From Marilutibacter chinensis (lineage in GTDB: Bacteria > Pseudomonadota > Gammaproteobacteria > Xanthomonadales > Xanthomonadaceae), in the NCBI RefSeq assembly GCF_021725675.1, contig NZ_JAKJPO010000003.1, forward strand, positions 186,001 to 250,000: DNA of 64,000 nucleotides, in the 5' to 3' direction. Positions 1-8,405 of this stretch are shown one piece after another. The notes under the pieces were generated by a model. The model did no database searches and was not told the DNA's origin. It was given only the letters and a program-made list of their open reading frames with translations. The translations under genes were made by a program, and so were the position numbers. The stretch's first letter is position 1. Each line of letters opens with the position of its first letter.

Positions 1-339
1 CGGCGCCGGGTAGTAACTGCGGGTGAGCTCGAGCAGCTCGCGGACCTTCAACGTGTCCTGGATGCCGGCAGTCTGCAGCATCACGCCGACCTGCTGGCGC
101 GCCGCCAGTTCCCGCGGCGGACGGCCGAACAGCTCGGCCCGTCCGGCGTCGGCGGCCTGCAGCCCGAGCAGCAGGCCGATCGCGGTCGACTTGCCGGCGC
201 CATTGGGACCGAGCAGCGCCAGCAGGCGACCCTGGCCGAGTTCGAGATCCACGCCCTGCAGCGCGCGCACCGGCCCGTAGGCCTTGTGCACGGCGCGCAG
301 ACGCGCAGGTGGAGAAGGGTTCGGAACGTGCGCCGTCAT
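1..339 (-). CDS. ABC transporter ATP-binding protein, N-terminal part (cut by window edge)
   Basis: Translating the minus strand from the ATG at 339 gives 113 residues of an ABC ATPase with no stop before the edge. The Walker A motif GPNGAGKST is at about residues 44-52, followed by the Q-loop region (GVMLQTAGIQDTLKVRELL). The form of the Q-loop and the short N-terminus match ATPases of ABC-2 drug/antibiotic exporters (CcmA/DrrA type) rather than the MacB-type ATPase at 2077. The signature and Walker B motifs lie outside the window. It is divergent from the efflux operon starting at 712, so it is probably a separate transporter whose permease lies further left. Substrate unknown. Confidence 0.85.
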   Translation of the reverse strand, partial: MTAHVPNPSPPARLRAVHKAYGPVRALQGVDLELGQGRLLALLGPNGAGKSTAIGLLLGLQAADAGRAELFGRPPRELAARQQVGVMLQTAGIQDTLKVRELLELTRSYYPAP

Positions 340-711
340 CGTCGGGCTCCCGCTGCACTGGTGGGAAGGCGGAGTCGATCCCGCCGGGTGCCGCCATCCT
401 CGCCGTGGCTGGCTCGGCACCCCAGTGCGGGCTGCCATGCATCGCGCATGACAGCTGTCACTTGGAAGCACGCCCACATCGCGCGATGCTCTCGCCCCGG
501 CATCGCATCCCCGGATGTTGACTTCCGGCAGGTTGGCCGGGGACCGGCCAGGCGTCACACTAGGGCGGGGTCGATGCATGCATGCCGGATCCGCGCGCAT
601 ATCGGTCGTGCGCGGAGTGTCCGGATCGACCGATGGTTCACGGCCGCGGGCACCCGCCTTTCGCAGTCCCGCTCCCGCCTCCCGATCACGCTTCCGCGCC
701 CAGGGTTCAGG
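340..711. other. Divergent intergenic region, no gene
   Basis: The 372 bases between the two divergent ABC genes should hold both promoters. A perfect inverted repeat, TGGCCGG-GGA-CCGGCCA, lies at 534-550, about 160 bases before the adaptor start, and could be an operator. A TTGACT at 518-523 has no convincing -10 partner at 17 bases. Open frames here lack a family match and look like G/C-driven extensions of the adaptor gene. Confidence 0.5.
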
Positions 712-1962
712 ATGAATAGCTCCAACGATCTGCTCAAGGAACTTCGCATCGATCGCAGCGCACCACCGCCGTCATCCCGGCGCGGGCTCTGGATCACCCT
801 CGGCGCGATCGGCGCGATCGCGCTGCTGGCCGTCGCCGGCTGGTTCGCGTTCGGACGCGACGATGCGATCGAGGTGCGTACCGCGGAAGCGGTCGCGATC
901 GGCGGCAGCGACGGCGGCAGTGCCTCGGTGCTCGATGCGACCGGCTATGTCGTCGCCCGCCGCATCGCCACCGTGTCGGCCAAGGTCACCGGCCGCGTCC
1001 GCGAAGTGCTGATCGAGGAAGGCCAGCGGGTCGAGGAAGGCGAGGTGCTGGCCACCCTGGATCCGGTCGATGCCGAGGCCCAGCAGTCGCTCGCCCGCGC
1101 GCAGCTCGATGCGGCGCGCAGCCAGGCCAACAGCATCCAGGCCCAGCTCACCGAGGCCGAATCCAACGCGCGCCGGCTCGGCACGCTGGTCGGCCAGCAG
1201 CTGGTGTCGAAGGCACAGTACGACCAGGCAATCGCCCAGCGCGACGCCTTGCGCGCGCAGCTGGTGACCGCGCGCCGCAATGCCGCAGTCGCCGCCGACC
1301 AGCTCGACATCGCCGGGATCGGCGTCGACAACACCATCGTGCGCGCGCCGTTCGCCGGCGTGGTGATCGCCAAGGCGGCACAGCCGGGCGAGATCATCTC
1401 GCCGCTGTCGGCCGGCGGCGGCTACACCCGCACCGGCATCGGCACGATCGTCGACATGGACTCGCTCGAGGTCGAGGTCGACGTCAACGAGGCCTACATC
1501 GGCCGCGTGCAGCCGAGGATGCCGGTCGAGGCGACCCTCAACGCCTATCCCGACTGGAAGATCCCGGCCGAGGTGATCGCGATCATCCCGGCCGCCGATC
1601 GCGGCAAGGCCACGGTCAGGGTGCGCATCGCGTTCAAGAGCAAGGACCCGCGGATCGTGCCGGACATGGGCGTGCGGGTGAGTTTCCTCGAGAAGACCGA
1701 ACCCGCGCGGGCCGATGCGCCGCCGCCAGGCGTGCTGGTGCCGGGTGTGGCGGTGGTCGAGCGCGACGGTGCGCAGGTGGTCTTCGTCGTCAGCGATGGC
1801 CGGGTCACGCAGAGGGGCGTCCAGGTCGGCCGCACCCTCGGCGACGACCTGGAAATCACCGACGGGCTGGCCGGCGGCGATACCGTCGTCCTCGATCCGC
1901 CACCGGCGCTCGCCGATCGCAGCGAGGTCGAGATCGCCGGCGACGGCACGTCGAATCCCTGA
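712..1962 (+). CDS. HlyD/MacA-family periplasmic adaptor of an ABC efflux pump
   Basis: Membrane-fusion protein of 416 residues. It has a short cytoplasmic N-terminus, one membrane anchor (about residues 24-47), a first lipoyl half (about 75-125, with a VSAKVTGRVREVLIEEG segment), an alpha-helical hairpin (about 125-200), the second lipoyl half with VRAPFAGVVIAK, then beta-barrel and membrane-proximal domains. The frame is open back to 286, but the family-like sequence starts at the ATG at 712, just before the anchor. It should bridge the inner-membrane pump encoded by the next three genes to an outer-membrane channel (TolC-like, not in the window). First gene of a four-gene operon; substrate not deducible. 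Confidence 0.88.
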   Translation: MNSSNDLLKELRIDRSAPPPSSRRGLWITLGAIGAIALLAVAGWFAFGRDDAIEVRTAEAVAIGGSDGGSASVLDATGYVVARRIATVSAKVTGRVREVLIEEGQRVEEGEVLATLDPVDAEAQQSLARAQLDAARSQANSIQAQLTEAESNARRLGTLVGQQLVSKAQYDQAIAQRDALRAQLVTARRNAAVAADQLDIAGIGVDNTIVRAPFAGVVIAKAAQPGEIISPLSAGGGYTRTGIGTIVDMDSLEVEVDVNEAYIGRVQPRMPVEATLNAYPDWKIPAEVIAIIPAADRGKATVRVRIAFKSKDPRIVPDMGVRVSFLEKTEPARADAPPPGVLVPGVAVVERDGAQVVFVVSDGRVTQRGVQVGRTLGDDLEITDGLAGGDTVVLDPPPALADRSEVEIAGDGTSNP

Positions 1963-2076
1963 ACCGTCGTTCGTCGTATTGATCGTTCGCCCTGGGCATT
2001 CACCGCGACGGCGGATGACCCGACTACATGAAGGCGCCGGATACGCGCCGCCCCTTTCCGAAGCGAGGCAAGTCCC

Positions 2077-2769
2077 ATGACCGCACTTGTATCGATCCGC
2101 AAACTCACCAAGACCTACCAGCGCGGGCCCGAGAAGCTCGAGGTGCTGCACGGTCTCGACTTCGAGATCCCCAGCGGCGATTTCGTCGCGCTGATGGGAC
2201 CGTCGGGCTCGGGCAAGACCACCCTGCTGAACCTGATCGGCGGCCTCGACACGCCCACCGGCGGCGAGATCGAGATCGAGGGCCAGCGCATCGACAGCAT
2301 GAGCGCCGGCCAACTGTCGCACTGGCGCAGCCAGAACGTCGGATTCGTGTTCCAGTTCTACAACCTGATGCCGACCCTGACCGCGCAGAAGAACGTCGAA
2401 CTGCCGCTGCTGCTGACCCGGTTGAACGCCGCCGACCGCCGCCGCCGCGCCGAGATCGCACTGCAACTGGTCGGACTGTCCGAGCGCGGCAAGCACAAGC
2501 CCAACGAGCTGTCCGGCGGCCAGCAGCAGCGCGTGGCGATCGCCCGCGCGATCGTCTCCGATCCCAAGCTGCTGATCTGTGACGAGCCGACCGGCGACCT
2601 CGACCGCCAGTCGGCCGAGGAGATCCTGGAGCTGCTGCAGACGCTCAATCGCGAACACGGCAAGACGATCGTCATGGTCACCCACGACCCCAAGGCCGCC
2701 GAGTACGCGACCCATACCCTCCACCTGGACAAGGGCACGCTGGTCGAGCAGGTGCGCCGCGTCGCCTGA
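2077..2769 (+). CDS. MacB/LolD-type ABC transporter ATP-binding protein
   Basis: ATPase of 230 residues, the usual size for a free-standing MacB/LolD/FtsE-class subunit. Walker [10 protein letters not shown] (about 43-51), signature LSGGQQQR (about 147-154) and Walker [13 protein letters not shown] (about 167-178) are all intact, and a switch histidine follows in VMVTHD. It lies between the adaptor (712-1962) and two FtsX-like permeases, so it should power a mechanotransmission-type exporter acting on periplasmic or membrane substrates. GAGGCA sits 8 to 13 bases before the ATG. It could serve either permease as a homodimer. Confidence 0.93.
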   Translation: MTALVSIRKLTKTYQRGPEKLEVLHGLDFEIPSGDFVALMGPSGSGKTTLLNLIGGLDTPTGGEIEIEGQRIDSMSAGQLSHWRSQNVGFVFQFYNLMPTLTAQKNVELPLLLTRLNAADRRRRAEIALQLVGLSERGKHKPNELSGGQQQRVAIARAIVSDPKLLICDEPTGDLDRQSAEEILELLQTLNREHGKTIVMVTHDPKAAEYATHTLHLDKGTLVEQVRRVA

Positions 2770-2844
2770 CCCCACGGTCATGGCATCGCGCACCGCCTGC
2801 CCTGCCGCCGCGCGCGGCACCCGCACCCGCTGGAGTACGCAGAC

Positions 2845-4002
2845 ATGAAATACCTGCACCTGATCTGGGCCGCACTGTTCCGCAGCAAGACCCGTACCGT
2901 GCTGACGCTGCTGTCGGTGATCACCGCATTCCTGCTGTTCGGCCTGCTCGACTCGGTACGCGTGGCCTTCGCCGCTGGCGGCGAGGTCGCCGGCTACGAC
3001 CGCATGGTGGTCGCCTCGCGGCTGTCGATCACCCAGATGCTGCCGATGCGGCTTGAATCGCAGATCAAGGCCGTGCCGGGCGTGAACAAGGCCGTGCACG
3101 CCGCCTGGTTCGGCGGCATCTACCAGGACCAGCGCAACTTCTTCCCCAACATGTCGGTAGGGCCGGGCTTCTTCGAGATCTATCCCGAGTACGAGATCAG
3201 CCCGGCGCACCTGAAGGCCTTCGAGACCACCCGCAACGGCGCGGTGGTCGGCGAGTCGCTGGCCCAGCGGTACGGCTGGAAGGTCGGCGACATCGTCCCG
3301 CTGCAGGCGACGATCTTCCCGACCCAGGGCAGCAACAACTGGGAGTTCAAGCTGGTCGGCACCTTCAAGGTCATCGACTCCAAGCGCAAGGGCGAGGAGA
3401 ACGCGCTGTATTTCCGCTGGGACTACTTCAACGAGGCCAACGACTTCGTCAAGGACCGGGTCGGCTGGTGGATGGTGCAACTGGACGATCCCAGCCAGTC
3501 CGACCGCATCGCCCAGGCGATCGACAAGCTCAGCGAGAACTCCGACCACGAGACCAAGACCCAGACCGAGCAGGCCTTCAACCAGGCCTTCCTCAAGCAG
3601 TTCGCCGATGTCGGCATGATCGTCAGCGGCATCATGGGCGCGGTGTTCTTCACCCTGCTGCTGCTGACCGGCAACACGATGGCGCAGGCGGTGCGCGAAC
3701 GCATCCCGGAACTGGCGGTGCTGAAGACCATAGGCTTCACCGATCGCAGCGTGCTGATGCTGGTGCTGACCGAATCGGTGCTGCTGCTGGTGCTGGGCGG
3801 CGTGATCGGGCTGGCACTGGCGGCCATGATCATGCCGATCGTCAGCGCGGTCAGCGGCGGCGCGATCGCGCTGGGGACCATGCCCGAAATCACCTGGGCG
3901 TTCGGCATCGCGCTGATGATCGTGATCGGCCTGCTGGTCGGGGCACTGCCGGCGATGCGGGCGATGCGCCTGAACATCGTCGACGCACTGGCGGGGCGCT
4001 GA
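2845..4002 (+). CDS. FtsX-like ABC transporter permease (first of two)
   Basis: Protein of 385 residues with MacB/FtsX topology. A first transmembrane helix (about 14-38) is followed by a large periplasmic MacB-PCD-like domain (about 40-255) and three C-terminal transmembrane helices (about 258-280, 307-335 and 350-372). The cytoplasmic coupling motif between the C-terminal helices reads RERIPELAVLKTIGF, typical of FtsX-domain permeases. It lies 75 bases after the ATPase and 60 before a second permease, so the pump is probably a heterodimer of the two. No ATPase is fused, unlike E. coli MacB. Confidence 0.9.
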   Translation: MKYLHLIWAALFRSKTRTVLTLLSVITAFLLFGLLDSVRVAFAAGGEVAGYDRMVVASRLSITQMLPMRLESQIKAVPGVNKAVHAAWFGGIYQDQRNFFPNMSVGPGFFEIYPEYEISPAHLKAFETTRNGAVVGESLAQRYGWKVGDIVPLQATIFPTQGSNNWEFKLVGTFKVIDSKRKGEENALYFRWDYFNEANDFVKDRVGWWMVQLDDPSQSDRIAQAIDKLSENSDHETKTQTEQAFNQAFLKQFADVGMIVSGIMGAVFFTLLLLTGNTMAQAVRERIPELAVLKTIGFTDRSVLMLVLTESVLLLVLGGVIGLALAAMIMPIVSAVSGGAIALGTMPEITWAFGIALMIVIGLLVGALPAMRAMRLNIVDALAGR

Positions 4003-4062
4003 CATGGCCCGCACGCATCTCCATCGAATCCACGCACGACGCCCACGGCGGAGGACGCTGCA

Positions 4063-5379
4063 ATGAACCGCATCAAGAAATGGCTCGGCAACGCACTGGT
4101 CGTCCTCGCCCTGATCGTCGGGCTGGCGGTCTGGATCATGCTGCCCTGGCAGGGCGTGCTCGCGGTCGCGGTCGCGCTCGGCCTGTGGCTGGCGCTGACC
4201 CGCAGCGGCCACCTGGCACTGGAGGCGACCCGGATCGGCGTCACCAGCCTGCCGCAACGCTGGGGCGCATCGTCGGTGATCGTGATCGGCATCGCCGGCG
4301 TTGTCGCGGTACTGGTCGCGATGCTGGCGATGGGCTCGGGCTTCCAGAAGACCCTGCAGCAGACCGGCCGCGACGACACCGCGATCGTGCTGCGCGGCGG
4401 TTCGCAGGCGGAGACCAACTCGGTGATCGGCCGCGACCAGGTGCCGCTGATCTCGGGTCTGGACGGCATCGCCCGCGACCGCGACGGCCAGCCGCTGGTC
4501 TCGCCGGAGCTGTCGCAGGTGGTCAACATGGTCACCCGCGCCGACGGCACCGATGCCAACGCCCAGTTGCGCGGCGTTGGCGATGCCGGCTGGGCGATCC
4601 GCCCGCAGCTGAAGATCGTCGAGGGCCGCCGCTTCGAGCCCGGCAAGCGCGAACTGGTGATCGGCCAGGGCGCGAAGAACCAGTACGTGGGTCTGGAGGT
4701 CGGCAACACGATCGAGCTGGCCAACCAGGACTGGACCGTGGTCGGCGCCTTCGCCTCCGGCGACTCGCACGACTCGGAACTGTGGGCCGACGCCGAGACC
4801 CTGGCCTCGACCTACCAGCGCACCGCCTACCAGTCGGTGACCGTGCGCCTGACCGATGCCAAGACACTGACTGCGTTCAAGGCGGCGATGGCGGCCGATC
4901 CCCGGCTGAAGCTGGACGTGCTCAGCACCCGCGACTACTACAGCAAGCAATCCGAAGGCCTGACCAAGGTGATCAACGTGCTGGGCACGATCATCGGTGT
5001 GATCATGGCGATCGGCGCCGCGTTCGGCGCACTCAACACCATGTACGCCGCGGTCGCCGGCCGTGCCCGCGAAATCGCGACCATGCGTGCGATCGGCTTC
5101 CGCGGCCTGCCGGTGGTGTTCGGGGTGATGCTGGAGACGATGCTGCTGGCCCTGCTTGGCGGCCTGCTCGGCGGCTTGATCGCCTGGCTGGTGTTCAACA
5201 ACTACAGCGTGTCCACGCTCAGCGGCAATTTCAGCCAAGTGATGTTCAAGTTCAACGTCTCGCCGGAGCTGTTGTGGAGCGGCCTGAAGTGGGCGCTCGG
5301 CATCGGTCTGGTCGGCGGGCTGTTCCCGTCGCTGCGGGCGGCGCGCTTGCCGGTGTCCGAGGCGCTGCGCGCGGGCTAG
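4063..5379 (+). CDS. FtsX-like ABC transporter permease (second of two)
   Basis: Protein of 438 residues, last gene of the efflux operon. It has an N-terminal hydrophobic stretch (two helices in about 9-46), another near 70-95, a periplasmic domain (about 100-305), and C-terminal transmembrane helices near 310-335, 355-385 and 405-430. Between the helices lies the FtsX coupling motif GRAREIATMRAIGFRG. The extra N-terminal hydrophobic region distinguishes it from the preceding permease. It should pair with that permease and the 230-residue ATPase. A terminator-like hairpin follows. Confidence 0.88.
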   Translation: MNRIKKWLGNALVVLALIVGLAVWIMLPWQGVLAVAVALGLWLALTRSGHLALEATRIGVTSLPQRWGASSVIVIGIAGVVAVLVAMLAMGSGFQKTLQQTGRDDTAIVLRGGSQAETNSVIGRDQVPLISGLDGIARDRDGQPLVSPELSQVVNMVTRADGTDANAQLRGVGDAGWAIRPQLKIVEGRRFEPGKRELVIGQGAKNQYVGLEVGNTIELANQDWTVVGAFASGDSHDSELWADAETLASTYQRTAYQSVTVRLTDAKTLTAFKAAMAADPRLKLDVLSTRDYYSKQSEGLTKVINVLGTIIGVIMAIGAAFGALNTMYAAVAGRAREIATMRAIGFRGLPVVFGVMLETMLLALLGGLLGGLIAWLVFNNYSVSTLSGNFSQVMFKFNVSPELLWSGLKWALGIGLVGGLFPSLRAARLPVSEALRAG

Positions 5380-5394
5380 CCATTGACTCCCCGC

Positions 5395-5433
5395 AACGAA
5401 ACAGGCCGCGACTTTCCGCGGCCTGCTTCGTTT
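5395..5433. terminator. Bidirectional terminator between the efflux operon and rarD
   Basis: The left arm CGAAACAGGCCGCG pairs with the right arm CGCGGCCTGCTTCG across a short ACTTTC loop, with one G-T wobble. Flanking AA/TT extends the stem. It sits between convergent genes ending at 5379 and 5456, so it can end transcription from both sides. Confidence 0.75.
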
Positions 5434-5455
5434 GCGGAGAACGGCATGCGGCCCC

Positions 5456-6391
5456 TCAGCCGGCGGCGACCGCGGGCTGTCGCCGCGCCCGCAGCACACC
5501 GTCGCCCGCGAACAGCAGCAGGGCCGCCCAGATGAATGCGAAACCCAGTGCACGTTCGCCGTCGAACGGTTCGCGGAAGACCAGCACGCCGATCAGCAGC
5601 TGCAGGGTCGGCGCGATGTACTGCAGGAATCCGACCACCGACAGCGGCACCCGCCGCACCGCGTAGGCGAAACCGATCAGCGGCAGTGCGGTCAGCGCCC
5701 CGCCGGCGACCAGCAGCGCATCGATGCCCCATCCCCAGCCCGGCGTGGGGCCGAACGCGAAGAAGCCGCTCTGGCCCTGGAACTCCGCCCAGCCCAGCAG
5801 CGCCATCGCCGGCAACAGCAGGTACAGGCTCTCGACCCCGAGTCCGGCCACCGAATCGACCACCACCTGCTTGCGCAGCAGGCCGTAGACGCCGAACGAC
5901 AACGCCAGCCCCAGCGCGATCCATGGCAGTTGGCCGAAACGCAGGGTCAGCCAGGCCACGCCGCAGGCGGCCAGCGCGACCGACACCCACTGCACGCGGT
6001 TCAACCGCTCGTGCAGCACCAGCACTCCGAGCACCACGTTCAGCAGCGGGTTGATGTAGTAGCCCAGGCTGGTCTCGACCACGTGGCCGGCATTGACCGC
6101 CCAGATGTACAGCCCCCAGTTGGATGCGATCAGCACGCCGCTCAACGCAAGCAGCGCCGCGGTGCGCGGCTGCGCAAGCACCGCCCGCAGCCAGCCGCGG
6201 CCGCGCTGCCACAGCAGGAATGCCGACACCAGCAATGCGCCCCACACGATCCGGTGCAGCACGATCTGCCACGACGGCACCGTCTCGAGCAGGCGCCAGA
6301 ACAGCGGCATCAGGCCCCACAGCACGAACGCGCCTATTCCCGCCCACAGGCCCGCGACATGCTCGCGGTGTGCACCGGTCGCCGCACTCAT
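5456..6391 (-). CDS. rarD: RarD-like EamA-family transporter
   Basis: Inner-membrane protein of 311 residues with about ten hydrophobic segments forming two EamA repeats. The segment AGIGAFVLWGLMPLFWRLL near the N-terminus and SNWGLYIWAVNAGHVVETSL at about 85-105 are characteristic of RarD (chloramphenicol-sensitive protein) homologues. It is a drug/metabolite-superfamily permease; the physiological substrate of RarD is uncertain. The start is the ATG at 6391, which overlaps the stop of the upstream EamA gene (ATGA), so the two are translationally coupled. The C-terminus ends shortly after the last helix. Confidence 0.88.
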   Translation of the reverse strand: MSAATGAHREHVAGLWAGIGAFVLWGLMPLFWRLLETVPSWQIVLHRIVWGALLVSAFLLWQRGRGWLRAVLAQPRTAALLALSGVLIASNWGLYIWAVNAGHVVETSLGYYINPLLNVVLGVLVLHERLNRVQWVSVALAACGVAWLTLRFGQLPWIALGLALSFGVYGLLRKQVVVDSVAGLGVESLYLLLPAMALLGWAEFQGQSGFFAFGPTPGWGWGIDALLVAGGALTALPLIGFAYAVRRVPLSVVGFLQYIAPTLQLLIGVLVFREPFDGERALGFAFIWAALLLFAGDGVLRARRQPAVAAG

Positions 6392-7314
6392 GCCACGGGC
6401 TCCGCAACCGGCGCCCGCGGACGGCTGCGCGCGAGCGTGACCATCGCCACCCCGGCCAGGATGACCGCCATCGCGCCCAGCGCGTGCAACGAGAAGCGCT
6501 CGCCGGCGAGCAGTGCGCCGAACAGCACCGCGATCGGCGGATTGACGTAGGCATAGCTCGACGCCAGCGCCGGCCGCACGTGCCTCAACAGCCAGATGTA
6601 GGCGCTGAACGCGACGATCGAACCGAACACCACCAGGTAGGCGACCGCGAGCGTGCCCTTGAGCGAGGGCGCCGCAGGCATCCGCTCGCCCAGCAAGGCG
6701 CCGGCGACCAGCATCATCGCGCCACCGCACAGCATCTGCCCGGCCGCCGACATGAACGGCGACGGCAGGTCGCGGCCGCGGCTCCAGACCGATCCGAACG
6801 CCCAGGCGATCGGCGCGATCAGCAGCGCCAGCAGCCCCTGCGGCGTCGCCGTCAGCGCGCTGCCCGCGTTGAGCCAGAGCACGCCGACGAAGCCAATCGC
6901 CAGGCCGATCCATTCCTCGCGCCCCGGGCGCTCGCCGCGCAGGGTCGCGAACAGCCCCATCCACAACGGCATCGATGCGACCGCGATCGCCGCCAGCCCG
7001 GACGAGACCCATTGTTCGGCGACGGTCACCAGGCCGTTGCCCAGCCCCATCAGCAGCAGCCCCATCACCGCCAGTGAGGCCCATTGCGCCCGCGTCGGCG
7101 GACGTTCTCCGCGCAGGCGCAGCGCCGCGTACATCAGCGCACCGGCCACGACGAAACGCCCGCCGGCCATCAGCAGCGGTGGCCAGCCGCCTTCCAGTGC
7201 GAAGCGTATGCCGAGATAGGTAGAGCCCCAGACGATGTAGACCGAAGCCAGGGCCAAGGCGACGGCCACGCCACCCGGGACTATCCGGGTGGCGGTCGAT
7301 GCGACGCTGCTCAT
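6388..7314 (-). CDS. YedA-like EamA-family exporter
   Basis: Protein of 308 residues with two EamA repeats and about ten transmembrane helices. The N-terminal ASVYIVWGSTYLGIRFALE is the hallmark of the YedA/RhtA-like branch of drug/metabolite exporters. Its stop overlaps the rarD-like start, forming a two-gene operon. It is divergent from an Lrp/AsnC regulator at 7548, the usual arrangement for amino-acid or metabolite exporters controlled by a feed-forward regulator. Substrate is unproven; an amino acid is a reasonable guess from context. Confidence 0.88.
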   Translation of the reverse strand: MSSVASTATRIVPGGVAVALALASVYIVWGSTYLGIRFALEGGWPPLLMAGGRFVVAGALMYAALRLRGERPPTRAQWASLAVMGLLLMGLGNGLVTVAEQWVSSGLAAIAVASMPLWMGLFATLRGERPGREEWIGLAIGFVGVLWLNAGSALTATPQGLLALLIAPIAWAFGSVWSRGRDLPSPFMSAAGQMLCGGAMMLVAGALLGERMPAAPSLKGTLAVAYLVVFGSIVAFSAYIWLLRHVRPALASSYAYVNPPIAVLFGALLAGERFSLHALGAMAVILAGVAMVTLARSRPRAPVAEPVA

Positions 7315-7547
7315 GCGAGTGGATCCAGACGAGGGGGAGGAACGGGAACAGCTGGGGGAGGAGCGGTGAGTCCGGCAAGGCGACCGACAGGTGTCACCGG
7401 CCCCGGGCAGCCGCGCCCGGTACCGCCTGCGGGCGGACCGGAACGCCGCGCCGCCTGGTGCCCGGAAACGTTCGGATCACCGACAGCCTAGCCAAAACTC
7501 CCCGCACGCGGTTTGATTATTCGTGCGCGGTAACGCAAAAATCTTGC
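7315..7547. promoter_or_regulatory. Divergent control region, EamA exporters / Lrp regulator
   Basis: These 233 bases hold the promoters for both directions. Just before the regulator start is an AT-rich core (GTTTGATTATT, about 7511-7521) flanked by similar GC arms, CCGCACGCG and CGTGCGCGG. This resembles the AT-centred, partly symmetrical sites bound by Lrp-type proteins. Inference only. Confidence 0.4.
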
Positions 7548-8039
7548 ATGGCCCAGCCCCTGCTCCTCGACGACTTCGACCATCGCCTGCTCGACCTGCT
7601 GCAACGCGATGCCAGCGCGACACTCGGCGCGCTCGGAGACGCGGTCGGCCTGTCGGCAAGCGCCGTGCAGCGACGGCTGAGCCGTTATCGCAAGCACGGC
7701 CTGCTGCGCCAGGTCGCGGTGCTCGACCCATTGCAACTGCCGCATGTCGCCCTGGCCACTGTGCTGGTGACGATGGAACGCGAGACCGCCAAGCAGCACG
7801 CCGGTTTCCAGGCCCGGATGCGGGCCGCGCCCGAGGTGCAGCAGTGCTACACCCTTGCCGGCGAATGGGACTACCTGGTGATCCTGGCGACGACCGGGGT
7901 CGCCCATTGCCGCGAGGTCGCCGATCGACTGTTCCTCGACGAGGGCAACATCAAGCGCTACGAGACGCGGCTGGTATTCGACGTGGTGAAAACGGGGCTG
8001 CAGCTGCCGACCCGCACGACCTCCAGACGGCGCCGCTGA
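7548..8039 (+). CDS. Lrp/AsnC family transcriptional regulator
   Basis: Protein of 163 residues, normal for the family. An N-terminal winged helix-turn-helix (about 8-60; LLDLLQRDASATLGALGDAV, then LSASAVQRRLSRYRKHGLL) precedes a C-terminal RAM/AsnC ligand domain (about 65-150). The ATG at 7548 is chosen because the HTH begins just after it; the frame is open further upstream but without family sequence. It is divergent from two EamA exporters and probably controls them and itself in response to an amino acid or related ligand. Confidence 0.9.
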   Translation: MAQPLLLDDFDHRLLDLLQRDASATLGALGDAVGLSASAVQRRLSRYRKHGLLRQVAVLDPLQLPHVALATVLVTMERETAKQHAGFQARMRAAPEVQQCYTLAGEWDYLVILATTGVAHCREVADRLFLDEGNIKRYETRLVFDVVKTGLQLPTRTTSRRRR

Positions 8040-8405
8040 GCGCGACGGCGAGTGCCGTCCTGCGGACGCGCGCCGCCCGTCTCCTGCATGGGGCTGTCCG
8101 CACTGACCTCGCCAGCATCGGCACCGAAGGTCGGCCGGCCAGTACCGTCGTGGGCGCCGGACGATGTGACGCTCCATTCCGGGTCCGGCCTTGCATTGCT
8201 CGTATCGGGGCAGTCCTGCGCGCCCGATCCACGAGCGCAACGCCCGTGGCGCAGAGCACCTTTCGGATCGATAGGACGCACTTCATGTGTCGCGTGCGTC
8301 GTGGACGCGAGCGGGTCGACGACGGACGATCGATGAAACCGGGAGTGCCCGGAGCCGGCCCGGCGAGCCGCAGGGCTCCTCCGGACGGCGGCTCCGGAAG
8401 CGACG
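8040..8405. other. Intergenic region between converging lrp-like gene and prc
   Basis: No gene is supported in these 366 bases. Close to the end of prc are nested inverted repeats: GAGCC-GCAG-GGCTC at 8365-8378, within GGAGCCG (8351-8357) and CGGCTCC (8389-8395). Together they could form a terminator-like structure, but there is no T-run. Otherwise nothing notable was seen. Confidence 0.4.

Noticed and set aside
286..711. N-terminal extension of the adaptor gene back to 286
   Set aside because: The extension overlaps the divergent ABC gene start and is Arg-rich without family similarity; the adaptor's own anchor follows the ATG at 712.
772..5553. A 1593-codon open frame on the minus strand across the efflux operon
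   Set aside because: It is the mirror of four well-supported genes on the plus strand, His/Arg/Gln/Ala-rich with no domain. It arises from strong G/C at third codon positions.
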